A stretch of DNA of 64,000 bases from the NCBI RefSeq assembly GCF_963855985.1, contig NC_087096.1:14074001-14138000 (forward strand), read 5' to 3'. The stretch comes from Ostrinia nubilalis. Its lineage: Eukaryota; Arthropoda; Insecta; Lepidoptera; Crambidae. Numbering within the stretch: position 1 is the first letter of the stretch; each line of letters starts with the position of its first letter. A model generated the notes under the pieces. The model saw only the letters and a list, made by a program, of their open reading frames with translations. It did not search any database and was not told the origin of the DNA. A program made the position numbers and the translations under genes. Shown piece by piece: positions 53,651 to 64,000 of the stretch.

Positions 53651-56600
53651 GGGCCACTTCATAACCCTCGACAATTATTACTTTAGATGGGACTTATTTA
53701 TTCACGTTTTGTCTCGAACGGTGCTATTCAAATTCACTAAGTTTTCTATACCTGCTGCTTATCTCAATATAATATGTAGTATTTTATTTATTAGTTATTT
53801 CCATTGACATGAAAAGTGCTTATATGCAGCTTTTGTCAACACCTTCGTCTCACTGTAACAGCAGGATGATATTTAATACCTCAGGAATAACTAGTCTCTA
53901 CCAATGAAATAATTTTCAAAATCTCTTAAGTAATTCCAAGGTGGTTTCATAGAACGTTCGTGTTTTCTGAAAGCACTATTTACTCGTACATCAAGCTTAC
54001 ATCAATAGTAAAGGCAACAGTTTCAATTTAAGTCAATGGTAGAGCTCTCGTACCATTGGCGCTCGTGTATTTACTTGGCAAAGTACGTCATAATCTGTAC
54101 AGTTTGCGAAAACTTTGGAGCTTGTACACTACGTTTCCGCTGCTGAAAGGGATGTATAATGGCAGTTTAGTGATTGTGTAAAACTCTTAAGTGAGTTGGG
54201 AACTGGTAACGGCCAGTAGAGTGTCACAGCTGCAAAGATGTTTTGCAGGTTTGCAAGTTTTATCTAAATATTGTTATTGACGAGCCCCAGCTAGTAATAA
54301 AGAAAGAAAGAGAAAATGTTTATTTGATTCATAACATAAATATAGATATAAAACAACTTTCCTTTATGTAAGCTAAAAAAAGCTTAATTCAAAATCGTTT
54401 AATAAATACATTCGCCCTGTCTGTGGTCGTTGTATTGTTTGGTAAAGTGAAACATTGTGATGCGAATTTTATTGCGAGTGCCCCATTAACGTGCGGTCAT
54501 TTGTTTTAACGACCAAAAATCTTGGCAAACCGCATAATTGTCCACGCGTTTTGATTTAACACAAATTGACGATCTTTTATTCATAGGTCCAATCATCCAT
54601 ACAGAGTGCTGTCGAAAGGCGTTGGAGTTCGAAATGTCTCTCTTATCGAATTCCATCTCTGTTGCACCTTGCTGTGTGTAACAGGGACGGCAGATTGGCG
54701 GGTACTTGTAGCACGACCGCGAGTTATTAGCTTAGTTAACCACTGTTTTCATTGAGGCTGGCGTCTACCCAGTCTTGTATGGAGTCCGACGAGAGCTTGA
54801 TGCTTCGTTGCTTTTAAATATTCGGTCTTAATGATGTACTGGCTGTTTCGTAATTGTATCACATTATTAGGGAATTATTTCGATGAAATTTTGCTCATTG
54901 AATATTTAGGCTTTTTTCATTACTCGAATCGTTCAACATCATTTATTTGACTACCGTACAAAATGTAAATATTTATAAACATTGCAGACGACAAATGGAT
55001 CTGAAACCACAGGACAGTATTGACAGCTGTGGTTATTTCAAAACTAGTTTTCGTTGGAATTGGTATTTGACAGTCGTATCCGTTGTCGAATAACTGGCCA
55101 CCACACCGAGTCGCCGAAAAACCACTCGGCAACAAAACTATCAACGTCTCGCCGCAAGAGACCATGACGATCCGGCGGTTGACGGGCAGGCTGTGGCCAT
55201 ATCGTATTCGGAAAATGTTAGATTGCTTTATTTGTTGTGGAATTTTTCACGGTAAAATAATTAAAAGGTTCATCCTTGAATCAAAATAGCCCATTCATAA
55301 TATCACCCGTGTCATAAAACGTCAAAGACGAGATTAATTAACATGCGTTGGCGATGACTCGCTCGGAATGAAGCGGTAGTAAAGGCGAATATAAAAGGGC
55401 AGCTCTATCAACTTTCGACATTCAATTCAATAAACTGCTTTATTGGTAAACCGAATTGAATTCGATCTCCACTGAACCAATATAATGTAAATTCCATCTG
55501 GCCTAACTGTCTGTTTGCCTGAAAAAATCCCGGATGAAATTTTTCACTCGCATTTACCGTGGGCTCATTCGCGACGGGTCATTGTATGCAAAACGTCGCG
55601 TGCAGACGGCGCCATTGTTCCCAAGATTAAGGCGGGGGCTCGTCCATTATTCACGGGACCCGAGGGCTACGGAACCCTATTCCACGGCTGATTGCAGGAG
55701 ACGCTCCTCTAGCCTCACCTGCTGACGTCACCGACAGTTTAGACGTTTAATCAGCCGCGCAATCGAGAAAAACAATGAGATACCAGATTGAATGTCACCT
55801 GAGAGCCCTCGGGCGAGCGCCGTCTTTATGTCGCGCTGATTGTTTTTCATGGACTCTAGATTCCGTGAGGGTTGCATGTAATTGCGCAAAGACAAAAACG
55901 GGTGAAGTCCTCTGCGCTGTAGACGAACGACGAATTAGCAGAGCAACTTTGCGCAAACTCTCAGTTCAGAGAACGAATTCACATTTACGAATTTACTGAA
56001 GCTCTATTCCCTTGTGACAATTTATCCTTCATCTTATAAGACATTTCGCACGAATAGTTTTCTATCGAATTTACCAACTGTACCTTGGAGGGTGACACGT
56101 GGCTTGTTACGCCTGGTTTCTGGAGTTTTTGCACCTTGCTACGCGAGGGTCGCTCTATTGATACAGCTGCGTGGGTGGCGCCAGTCACGTGCGATGGTCA
56201 ATTTCCCTGGTGCGTGGGTAAATGGCATTAGGCAAATTGTGTTGCCTCAAGAGAGGCGCGCGGATCGGATGCACCTGATTGGACGCGTTGACTTGTAAAA
56301 CTACCTCGCGCGTCTAGTTAACGTTTCTGTAAAGATCACCCGGCTGGATGCTTCCGTTGTTTTCGCGTTCGAGTGGATGAGCAATAGCGCATTAATTTCA
56401 ATTCAACATTCTATCTTGATTGTTCAATAACTGTTGAATACTGTTCAAAATGTGATGATAAAATCGTATTGCGAAAATTTTACAAATGGCTATCTTGTTT
56501 TTGCTCTGAGGTATCTACCATCGCTGAAGGTTGGGAATATGCATATTGGGCACATTCGGATTCCCCGCCAGCTATTGTGACATATAGCATTGAAAAATAT

Positions 56601-56955
56601 CTTGGCGATTGCGGTCAAGATGCGTAAAGGCAAAAATTTCGCCCGATCGGCCGCCACCGGCGCTGGGCGGTGCATACAAGTATCCCGAACATGCGGGCAC
56701 GGCCCGATGCGCTCGGTTGGAAATATATGGAATTTGCACCCGTGAATTTGTGCACGCGATACATCGAAGACTGCGGTTTTGAGGAGTATTGCGAAATTCC
56801 GATTTTATAAATTCTGGACGTTGGTCAGCTACCGTTGCAAATCGAATATTTGATCGATTTGCCTATATGGAGTTGATCGGTGCTCGGCAACGAGTAGGCA
56901 GTCCTATTGACGATGAAATGACATCCACTTTCGATTCATCCAATGAATCGTTTGC
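53651..56955. other. non-coding interval
   Basis: Frames at 55534-55999 and 56014-56298 are open in moderately GC-rich DNA but have no family signature. No repeats identified. Confidence 0.4.
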
Positions 56956-56989
56956 ACGATAAATCTGCTTATTAAAGCAGATTTATCGT
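56956..56989. repeat. perfect 15-bp stem hairpin
   Basis: ACGATAAATCTGCTT, loop ATTA, then its exact inverse. The flanks show no clear duplication. Confidence 0.65.
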
Positions 56990-58811
56990 TTATTAAAACG
57001 GTTATGTAAATTCTTTATTGTTTTCATTTATTCATAATACATACACATAAGTATTTAATATGTATTACCTCACCTTAACAAGTCTTTGTCAAGTTCCTTT
57101 GGTATTACGTTGCCTACAACCTACAACATTCCCGTACTTATGATTTTGTATTACCCAGGTCTTCTGATTAAATATGCTGATTATATTAACATTATATTAG
57201 TATTGGCATATATCCCGCCAATTAAGTTCGTGGAAGGCTCTATTAACACGGTTAGTGTAATCAGGTAAGGCAAGGAAATTACGTGGTATGCATAGTGTAG
57301 GCTGTAGTCAAATAGGTGGTTGCCTGCCGATATGCGTGCGCCGGCAAATCGCGTTACGTCTTGATTCAGTTTGCGTGTGTCGCCTGCCTAATTGTTACTT
57401 CGTTCGAGATGCTGGAATATTTTACCGGCGACACTTTTTATATAAAAACATACTCCAATGCATTTATCAATGAACGTTCAAGCCACGTTCGATTTGAGCT
57501 TTAAAAGAGTTCAAGAAACGGGGAAAGTACGAGTACGTCTGGGCGCATAAGTTGATTGGCATTGTTCGAGTATGTTACCAAGATAACTTCATAAGATAAT
57601 GAAAATTCCGTGGAACGAAAATACAAATTTCAAAGCATGTAAAAAAAAACAAACCTAAATGACAACATCACAATCTCATCACGATTCATAAAATTCACAA
57701 AAAGTTTCGCCCCGACCTTATGCAATTAAATGGCGGTACTTCGCATTGCAAAACGCACCTGAGTTTTTAATAAAAGGTTTTGTAATTTTTTTCTTTCGTT
57801 TCACGCGGTGAACGGCGGCGTCCACGCAGAAATATTGGCGGCCGCGGTCTGTCGGCGCTCTGGTCAAATAAATTACCTTCCTTCCCTTTGCGAATTTGAT
57901 TCTTTTGATCATTGGAAAATCAATTCCGGGCCCTCACCACCGGCGCCGCACTGGCCCGCGATTAAAATGAACGTTTTATACCGAATTATAAAGTGTCCTG
58001 GATGAAGTGTTAGCGCTCACTTTGATTGCCTTTTGATGGGTTTTAATAATGCTCTAATTCCTAACTGGCAAAGGATTAAATATTCATTATTTAGCGGAGT
58101 TCATTTGACTTGCTAAGATTCAGCTCTACATTTTTACCTGCAGCTGGTGGTAATAATATCACTAAAACTGCGATAAAGAACATGCATTAAAGAACTTGAA
58201 TCATATAGAGTTTTTATTTTTTCTTTACAAGTAATTTGACATTTGCAAGGTATGTTTAATCAGATGCAAAAAGATATATGTATTAAAGCCTGAACCGATT
58301 TTGGGAACGTTCGACTCACATTAGAGATGTCTATTAGGTTACGTTACTTAGACTAAAAGCTCTCCTCATTCAGAAAGAATATTAGAAAGAACATTATTAA
58401 ATCACAGGCAAAGTCTAGCAAGCACATGGTGGGTATATTCAACCCAGTCTTCTAATCTAACTACTTTGACTGGAATTTAAATTACATCAAAGTGGAGCAA
58501 AGGTAATATTAATGAAAGTAGTAAATAATTTTCAAAGCTTTGAGTCTTCCAGCCGAGAAATATGACTTCTTTCTTAAACGAGTAATTAGATTGGTCACTC
58601 GAGATGAAACATGGAATAAATCGTTCAACTTTTTCTTGCCATGGCTATCATTGTTAATGCCTATTATCATAGAAAAATTAGGAATGATGTCCTTTAGCTT
58701 GTAATAGAAGTCTCTGTTATCGTAAATCCCAATATAATAAAAAATATAAAGATACTAAAATAAGTGTGGTGCATGTGCCGCATAGTTGCATTTGTAGTTA
58801 AAAGTAATATT
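56990..58811. other. non-coding interval
   Basis: AT-rich with a GC-rich patch at 57800-57960. A donor-like AATCAG|GTAAGG at 57263/57264 has no partner acceptor that I can see. Confidence 0.4.
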
Positions 58812-58980
58812 AAAGTTCGTCGCTTGCCTCTCTAACCTCTAACTGACGTAACTGACAATGAGCAAATTTTCAGGCGATTAGACAGATCGATTCGTCTTGC
58901 AAAATTGATTAAGATGGTGTAGATAACTCAGTTTCGAAAAAAAATTCAGATACATCAGTTAGAGAGGCAAGCGACGAGTT
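58812..58980. mobile_element. MITE, TIR CGTCGCTTGCCTCTCTAAC
   Basis: CGTCGCTTGCCTCTCTAAC (58818-58836) is exactly inverted at 58958-58976, and pairing continues outward through GTTCGTCGC / GCGACGAGTT and inward through CTGA. It is about 165 bp and non-coding. Confidence 0.7.
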
Positions 58981-59153
58981 GAGCTTATGTGATTTAGTGA
59001 CTGAAAACTAATCATGTCCTGTCGCCTGTATATTACAGTGTGATAGATGCGATTTTGTTTCAAAAACGTTAGTCCGATGTGCTGGCGAATGTACAGTCGC
59101 GGAATGAAAAGGTTCGTCACCTTAGTGTCGGTTTTCGCTTGCACTAGGTACTG

Positions 59154-59885
59154 CGGGTCTAGTCAAAACGCACTTTAAAATCGCAAACCCATCGCAAACC
59201 AGTCGCAAACAAATAAACAAATCGCAAAAGAGGTCGATAACAAAAAAGGCTTAGTCAAACGGCAAAAAATCGAATCGCAAAGCCCTACCTATCGATAATC
59301 GAAAGACTGGATTGAAATTTCCCATACAAAGGCTTAGCCAACATGCATTTAAGACTCAATCAAAATCGAATCGAATCGCAACACCCGCCATTTTCATTGC
59401 GATTACTTAAACCCCGGTGATAAGCTTCGATTATATCGAAAACCAATAGGGTGAGTTGCACCACCTAACTTTGACCGTAACTATGACGTTAACCGGTGTT
59501 TTTTGTATGGAGTTTGACAGATTTTAGACGTTTGTCAAAGTTAAACTAAGATGGTGCAACCCACCCTAAGGCTGTTTTGACAAATCCGTATCGCGATGTC
59601 GTTTTGACAGCTAATTTGACAGCGAAGCATAGACGTAAACAGAGAGCAGAAAGAAGGAAGAAACTTATTTAAAAAAAAAAGCCAAAAAAAGTAAAAACAA
59701 TCGCAAAGTCATAGACATTTTTTAACTTTTATTCGATTTTGAATGAACTTTTACGTCGCCGCGTCGTTGGTGGTTCAATGTGCATTTTGGCTGCCATTTT
59801 CCGATCGAATCGAATTACTGGTGACGCGGCGACTGACATTAGTGAAAACTTCATATTGGTTTGCGATGGCATTTTGACTAGACCC
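59154..59885. mobile_element. nested TIR element GGGTCTAGTCAAAA, ACTG duplication
   Basis: GGGTCTAGTCAAAACGC at the left and GCCATTTTGACTAGACCC-type text at the right are TIRs, each followed by ATCGCAAACC words. ACTG occurs once in copy A at this point but flanks the insert here (59150-59153, 59886-59889), so the target duplication is 4 bp. It is rich in TCGCAAA repeats. No transposase is seen; the opposing frames near 59730-59948 are compositional. Confidence 0.82.
59449..59566. mobile_element. innermost MITE, TIR GGGTGAGTTGCACCACCTAA
   Basis: GGGTGAGTTGCACCACC and the inverse of GGTGCAACCCACCC bound 118 bp. TA flanks are at 59447-59448 and 59567-59568. It contains AACTTTGAC / GTCAAAGTT arms. 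It is related to the MITE at 2600-2715 and is the third level of this nest. Confidence 0.8.
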
Positions 59886-60271
59886 ACTGTAAGAGTCAAA
59901 CCTGCCAACATAACAGTGCAAGAAACAGTGCTGCTAACATTTAAATAAATATGACGTTTGCTAACGAATAAGGTTTTGCTTGTTTAATTTTCTATACCAT
60001 CAATGCAATGATGACATTGACCAATTGACAATAATGGCAGGTTGAACCAACAAGAAGGTTTTAGTTTATCAATCATAATAATCTTCTTGACAAAATAAAT
60101 CGTCAAACAACTTTGATCTAAATAATTTTGAACTTTACTGACGAACAGTTAAAGATTATGTTCTCTAACTCGAGATTATTTTGTAACATAGTTTGAAAAG
60201 GTAATATGTACTCGCGATTCGTTGAAGGAATCAATTTGAAAACTGACGAACCTTTTCATTCCGTGACTGTA

Positions 60272-61384
60272 CATTGTACAATGCACGGTAAAATATTTAC
60301 ATTTGTCTCCCCTTAGGCCGCGGGGCATGCATGTATTGCCGAGTGGGGCGCGATATGAAGTGCACTTTTACATGTCCCAGTATTAACCCTACCACTGCTT
60401 CAGGACTATAAATGGGCCAGTGACAATAAAGAAAACAATCAATATTTGTTTCTATTTTTAATTTTATTGTAGCAGCCCTTATTATTATTCTGTGGTAGCA
60501 GCGTTTACATCGTGCATCCGTGAAGAATAGCGGCACGTTAAGTTGTACTATCTAAGCGTGCACATGAAGGTTTTCTTTGATAAAACATAAAGACGCCTTT
60601 GCGTTATGACTTTCGCCATGTTATTTGACTCTGACCAATAAACTGAACGTGTATTGATCCTGTGGTGACACATATCCTTGCCTTAGTGGTCAATTACTGA
60701 CACCCTGCTCCAGGGAAGACTAGTTGCACGCTGCACGCCTCAGCGCGCGCTCATTACACTCTAAACAGCCCATTGCAGAATTCACGCTCTGCCATTCCAA
60801 GTTTGCGGCATTATCGGTTATCAGAAAGAGACTCAGATATAACCAGTGTGTGAATAAGAAAGAGATCTAAATAGGAAAGGAAATATGTTTTAAAACACTT
60901 CTCAAGTTTTTTAGATATTAATGATGTGCTTCATATAGGAATTCTTAAAACTGATCTAAGAATTTCATAGTTTTGTCAAGATTCATAACAGTAAAATACC
61001 TTACACACCATCATTAGCGTCATCGCTATAAAGTCATCATGAAATCGTAGTCATAGCGGAACTGCGCAAGTCCATATACTTTTACCACAATACATTGTGC
61101 TTTTACGATCAACATTTGAGACTGGGTAATTTTGATAGCAAAAGTAAAATATGTGATTTAGTGAAATATGCAAATTTATAATTATCCAACGAAAAAATTT
61201 ATCGGATGATCATCGATGAAGAAATGTAGAGATTCATTTACACAGCATACCTCAATTAACAAGTAATCAGAAGGATACTAAAACCGACCGAATCACTGAA
61301 AGGACATAGAAACTGAATGAATAGCTGCACATAGTTTTATCTACATTACACTGGAACATAGGTAATGTTAGTGAGGCTAATTCG
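60272..61384. other. non-coding interval
   Basis: No supported gene or repeat. Confidence 0.4.
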
Positions 61385-61553
61385 TCAAAGGGCACTGCTC
61401 GCCCTTTGTACCGCTTATGGTAATGAACGGACCCGCTCTGCGGATTTGATTCGTACGCGCTTTGCATTTAACGACCGGATTTATTAACTGATTCAATTCG
61501 ATCTATTTGTGTACGGGCCGCGGATTATCTGTTCTGTACCGTCTTTGATCTCG
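61385..61553. promoter_or_regulatory. small cluster of CTTTG cores
   Basis: GTCAAAGGGC, GCCCTTTGTACC, GCTTTGCA and GTCTTTGATCTCG lie within 170 bp. Confidence 0.3.
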
Positions 61554-62289
61554 CGGTTTTTATTTTTAAATTCATATGGAACGAGGTGGGTGTTATTTGT
61601 GTTCTTTTGACAGAAAACCGAACGTTATCTTTATCGATTAATGTGTCAAGACACCAATTAAAAGTGAAGTGTTATTAAATAAATAAAACAGATAAATACT
61701 CGTAAACAACTTTTAGTCGACATGTTATTAAAATCTGTTATCAGCAAGTACCTACAACTACATAATGTTGTTTATAATAACTGAGATTTGGAAGTATCGT
61801 TTCAGTTAAGGTTATGGTTTATTTAATCTAACATTACTTGAGACTATACCTTATGTAGTTCTGCAAATGGACAAAGACGGTCCGACGCGCTCGAGACACC
61901 TGCTACCCTTCCGTCTTGAGAATTGGTCATTTGCCGTCTCAAAGGGGATACAAATTGGCTGAAAATTTGTCGACTAGTTTTTAATCGCTTGATTTACTAT
62001 TTAATTAACTTTTGCCTTTTAGATGTTGAATACAAAATTTCTAGCCTAATTGAATGTCAGTGTAGTTTAACTAACTTAATTAGTATTCTCCTTCATCGTT
62101 AACTTATTTAACATGATGTCTTTATGGCGGTCTAATTAATTTAAGTGACACTTAACCCTCGAAGCAATTAATACACAGTAGCCTAAACCAAATAGATAGT
62201 GCATGGAACCGTCGTTACGAGTATAGTGGCAATTTCGCGAGCGCAACGCACCGATCGCGCAATTCGGGGCCGGTGGTATCACCCGCGAC
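61554..62289. other. non-coding interval
   Basis: AT-rich with one further core (GTCTCAAAGG near 61938). No gene. Confidence 0.4.
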
Positions 62290-62586
62290 TCAAAGGACGC
62301 CGACAAAGAGGCGCCGCGCGGGCGGCATTAGCGGGCCCGTTTGATGCCTCCACCCCGGCGCAGGGTTGTCACCGCCGGAAAGTCACGAGTGCTGGCAAAA
62401 TCGGCGGACCGCTGGGAAAACAGGAAACTTTGGACAGGGAAATGTGATAGATACGTTTTTATTTAACGTTTCAAGATTTCAAAGGTTATTTAATTGATTC
62501 AAAGCTGACGATGGCCTTTGATGACTGTCGTACAAGATTTGCGCTACATATTAATTACAGTAAAGGTACTTTGATTTTCACAAAGC
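62290..62586. promoter_or_regulatory. GC-rich patch and CTTTG cluster
   Basis: ACTCAAAGGACG, GACAAAGAGGCGCCGCG, TTTCAAAGG, TTCAAAGCTG, GGCCTTTGATGAC, TACTTTGATT and ACAAAGC lie within 300 bp. The open frame at 62199-62447 is compositional. Confidence 0.35.
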
Positions 62587-63143
62587 AATCGAGTGGCGGA
62601 TGAGCAATATGTGGAATAGTAGAGTTAAGTGTAGAATAGTTTATAGAATGGTTTTTTATTTGAAAGAAAGACATACAAGTAGGTAAGACATTGGTACATA
62701 ATGAAAGAGATACACAAATGGACAGATAGCTGCTTGTGCCCCTCTGAGAAAAAGGCAAAAAGGCTCAGCATATATCAAGACCGCGGCAGGGTTTGTCTCG
62801 AAACTGATTTTCAGTGTGGTATTATTTACATATCTTGTGTGTACAATATAACAATCTAATTAGAACAATATGTTTACCAGTATTTTGTGGCTGGACTTAA
62901 AAAAGGCTCAACGCTCTAGTTATAACCTCGAACAGACGTTTTATAAAGAAGATAACTCTACAAAACTTTAACGCCTAAATTAATAATAAATAAGTGTGGC
63001 AAGGAAAGCTTAATCGGTGACTATTTCCCGTCGAAAGTTCCATTAACTGAACAGTACACAAAACCTCGAGAGCATTATAATTAATTAAATTGTCTCAACC
63101 GCTAGAGAGTAGGACCGGGCCAGCTAAGCAGCCCTACCAGCGT

Positions 63144-63433
63144 CCTCCTAGCTCAAAGTGAGTGTGTTACTCTTTAACCTGAGCGATTCGCGACCGGCTA
63201 AACTTACCACTCCGCTAAATAAAGTTAAAAGGCTCTCCCAGCTTTGTCTCGGCTCGCCTTTGATGTGCCGAGAACATCCCCCACCCCTCGCCCCTCCCAC
63301 CTCGCAAACAGTTTACCGCAAGCTGGAACTATTGGCTTTAATGCCTTTTCCGATTGGATGTACCCAATTGATTAGTATGTTATGTAGTGCCAAAGGAATT
63401 TCTCAGGAAGCGGCCGATCAAAGGACCTTTGAT
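63144..63433. promoter_or_regulatory. CTTTG cluster ending in a palindromic double site
   Basis: CTCAAAGTG, GCTTTGTC, GCCTTTGATGTG and CCAAAGG lead to ATCAAAGGACCTTTGAT (63417-63433). This last site is two full TCF cores as a 17-bp palindrome with a one-base centre, preceded by CGGCCG. Confidence 0.4.
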
Positions 63434-64000
63434 GACTGATCGCTAATACCTCACCCTTATCATTCCGCTCTCGTTAAGGGTTATCAGCGAACTTGTACTG
63501 TAATTATGATTTGCGTACGGCTTTAAAAGATTAAACAGTTCGGTATTGGACATGGGACGTGGTTTAATTTTAAATGTCTTTGAAGCTGTTCAGTATTGAC
63601 CATACACGCTGGCTAAGTTGTTCAGGACAAGCGGCTTCATGAGTTAGTAGTAATAAATGTTCAGGATTGCGTACGAGATTTAAAAAAGAAACTTTCAGAA
63701 AAGTGCGTCAAAAAGTCAATCAAAGAAGCGTTGACGCAATCGCTACGATAAACGTATGTGCTATTAACATTCAATTAGTGAAAGCCTGTTAATTATTGGC
63801 TTCTTTTATTATCATAATACATTTTGATTCAATCTGCTTAGATTTTTAGAGCAAAATATGATATTTTTTTCAGCCTTCATTATTATTTTATGTGCTGCGT
63901 AGTTTTAATATCTCTTTAGTTCCGGAATAGAGAGAACTGCCAAAAAAATATAAATGAAATGATTTTTACGTTTTTATGGTTCGCTTCATAGAACTCTATC
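63434..64000. other. non-coding interval to window end
   Basis: No supported feature. Confidence 0.4.

Larger units (their letters stand above)
59096..60269. mobile_element. MITE family CAGTC(G/A)CGGAATG, copy B, interrupted
   Basis: TIRs and interior match copy A at 24326-24848. TA flanks are at 59094-59095 and 60270-60271. After GCACTAGGTACTG the match stops at 59153 and resumes at 59886 (ACTGTAAGAGTCAAACC), because a 0.73-kb element has inserted. Copy B also lacks part of copy A's right half (after GGTAATATGT). Confidence 0.9.

Noticed and set aside
62199..62447. 82-codon frame in a CpG-rich patch
   Set aside because: Same compositional effect; low-complexity Arg/Ala/Gly translation.
1..64000. 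CRISPR arrays, tRNA or rRNA genes, telomeric (TTAGG)n arrays
   Set aside because: I looked for regularly spaced repeats, cloverleaf-type sequences and long TTAGG runs and found none convincing by eye; short GTTAGG repeats near 18400 and 42330 are only two or three units long.

Overview
This is a gene-poor, AT-rich piece of an insect nuclear genome, almost certainly a moth or butterfly. The evidence is one spliced gene end that matches the C-terminus of the TBP-associated ATPase BTAF1/Hel89B/Mot1, TA-flanked MITEs and 5'-truncated RTE retrotransposon tails of types I recall as common in Lepidoptera, and very long stretches without open frames. Nothing bacterial (operons, Shine-Dalgarno sites, CRISPR) is present.

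Layout. 1-619: last intron and last coding exon of BTAF1 (+ strand). 620-3531: its 3' flank, with several MITEs. 3532-10681: a three-level transposon nest. A short TIR element was entered by a full-length I-clade non-LTR retrotransposon (endonuclease, reverse transcriptase and RNase H; ORF2 intact), and its ORF1 was later split by a 1.15-kb TIR element flanked by TA. 10.7-33 kb: mostly non-coding, with a possible 5' exon at 11.3-11.5 kb, an RTE insertion showing a twin-priming inversion (16.5 kb), a broken THAP-domain exon (22.6 kb), a fold-back (23 kb), a 523-bp MITE (24.3 kb), three copies of a GC-rich 115-bp repeat (26.3-27.1 kb) and another RTE tail (31.7 kb). 33-34 kb: a degenerate tandem array.

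36-43.3 kb and 61.4-63.4 kb: GC-rich islands crowded with CTTTG/CAAAG cores (CTTTGAT, TCAAAGG, CTTTGTG). The density is far above chance, some cores form palindromes, and some lie next to GCCGCC. This is what a field of HMG-box (TCF/Pangolin or Sox) binding sites would look like, so I read the region as a cis-regulatory landscape of a developmental gene whose coding exons lie mostly outside the window. 46.1-47.7 kb: a huge palindrome made from a Tc1-like transposon. 48.8 kb (+) and 52.2-52.4 kb (-): two short exon candidates with good splice signals. 59.1-60.3 kb: a second three-level nest of MITEs.

Only BTAF1 (partial) and the retrotransposon ORFs are confident protein-coding features. Most other open frames look like chance ORFs in GC-rich islands or repeats. 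Transposon boundaries were placed by eye from terminal inverted repeats and target-site duplications. Promoter, exon and regulatory calls are inference.
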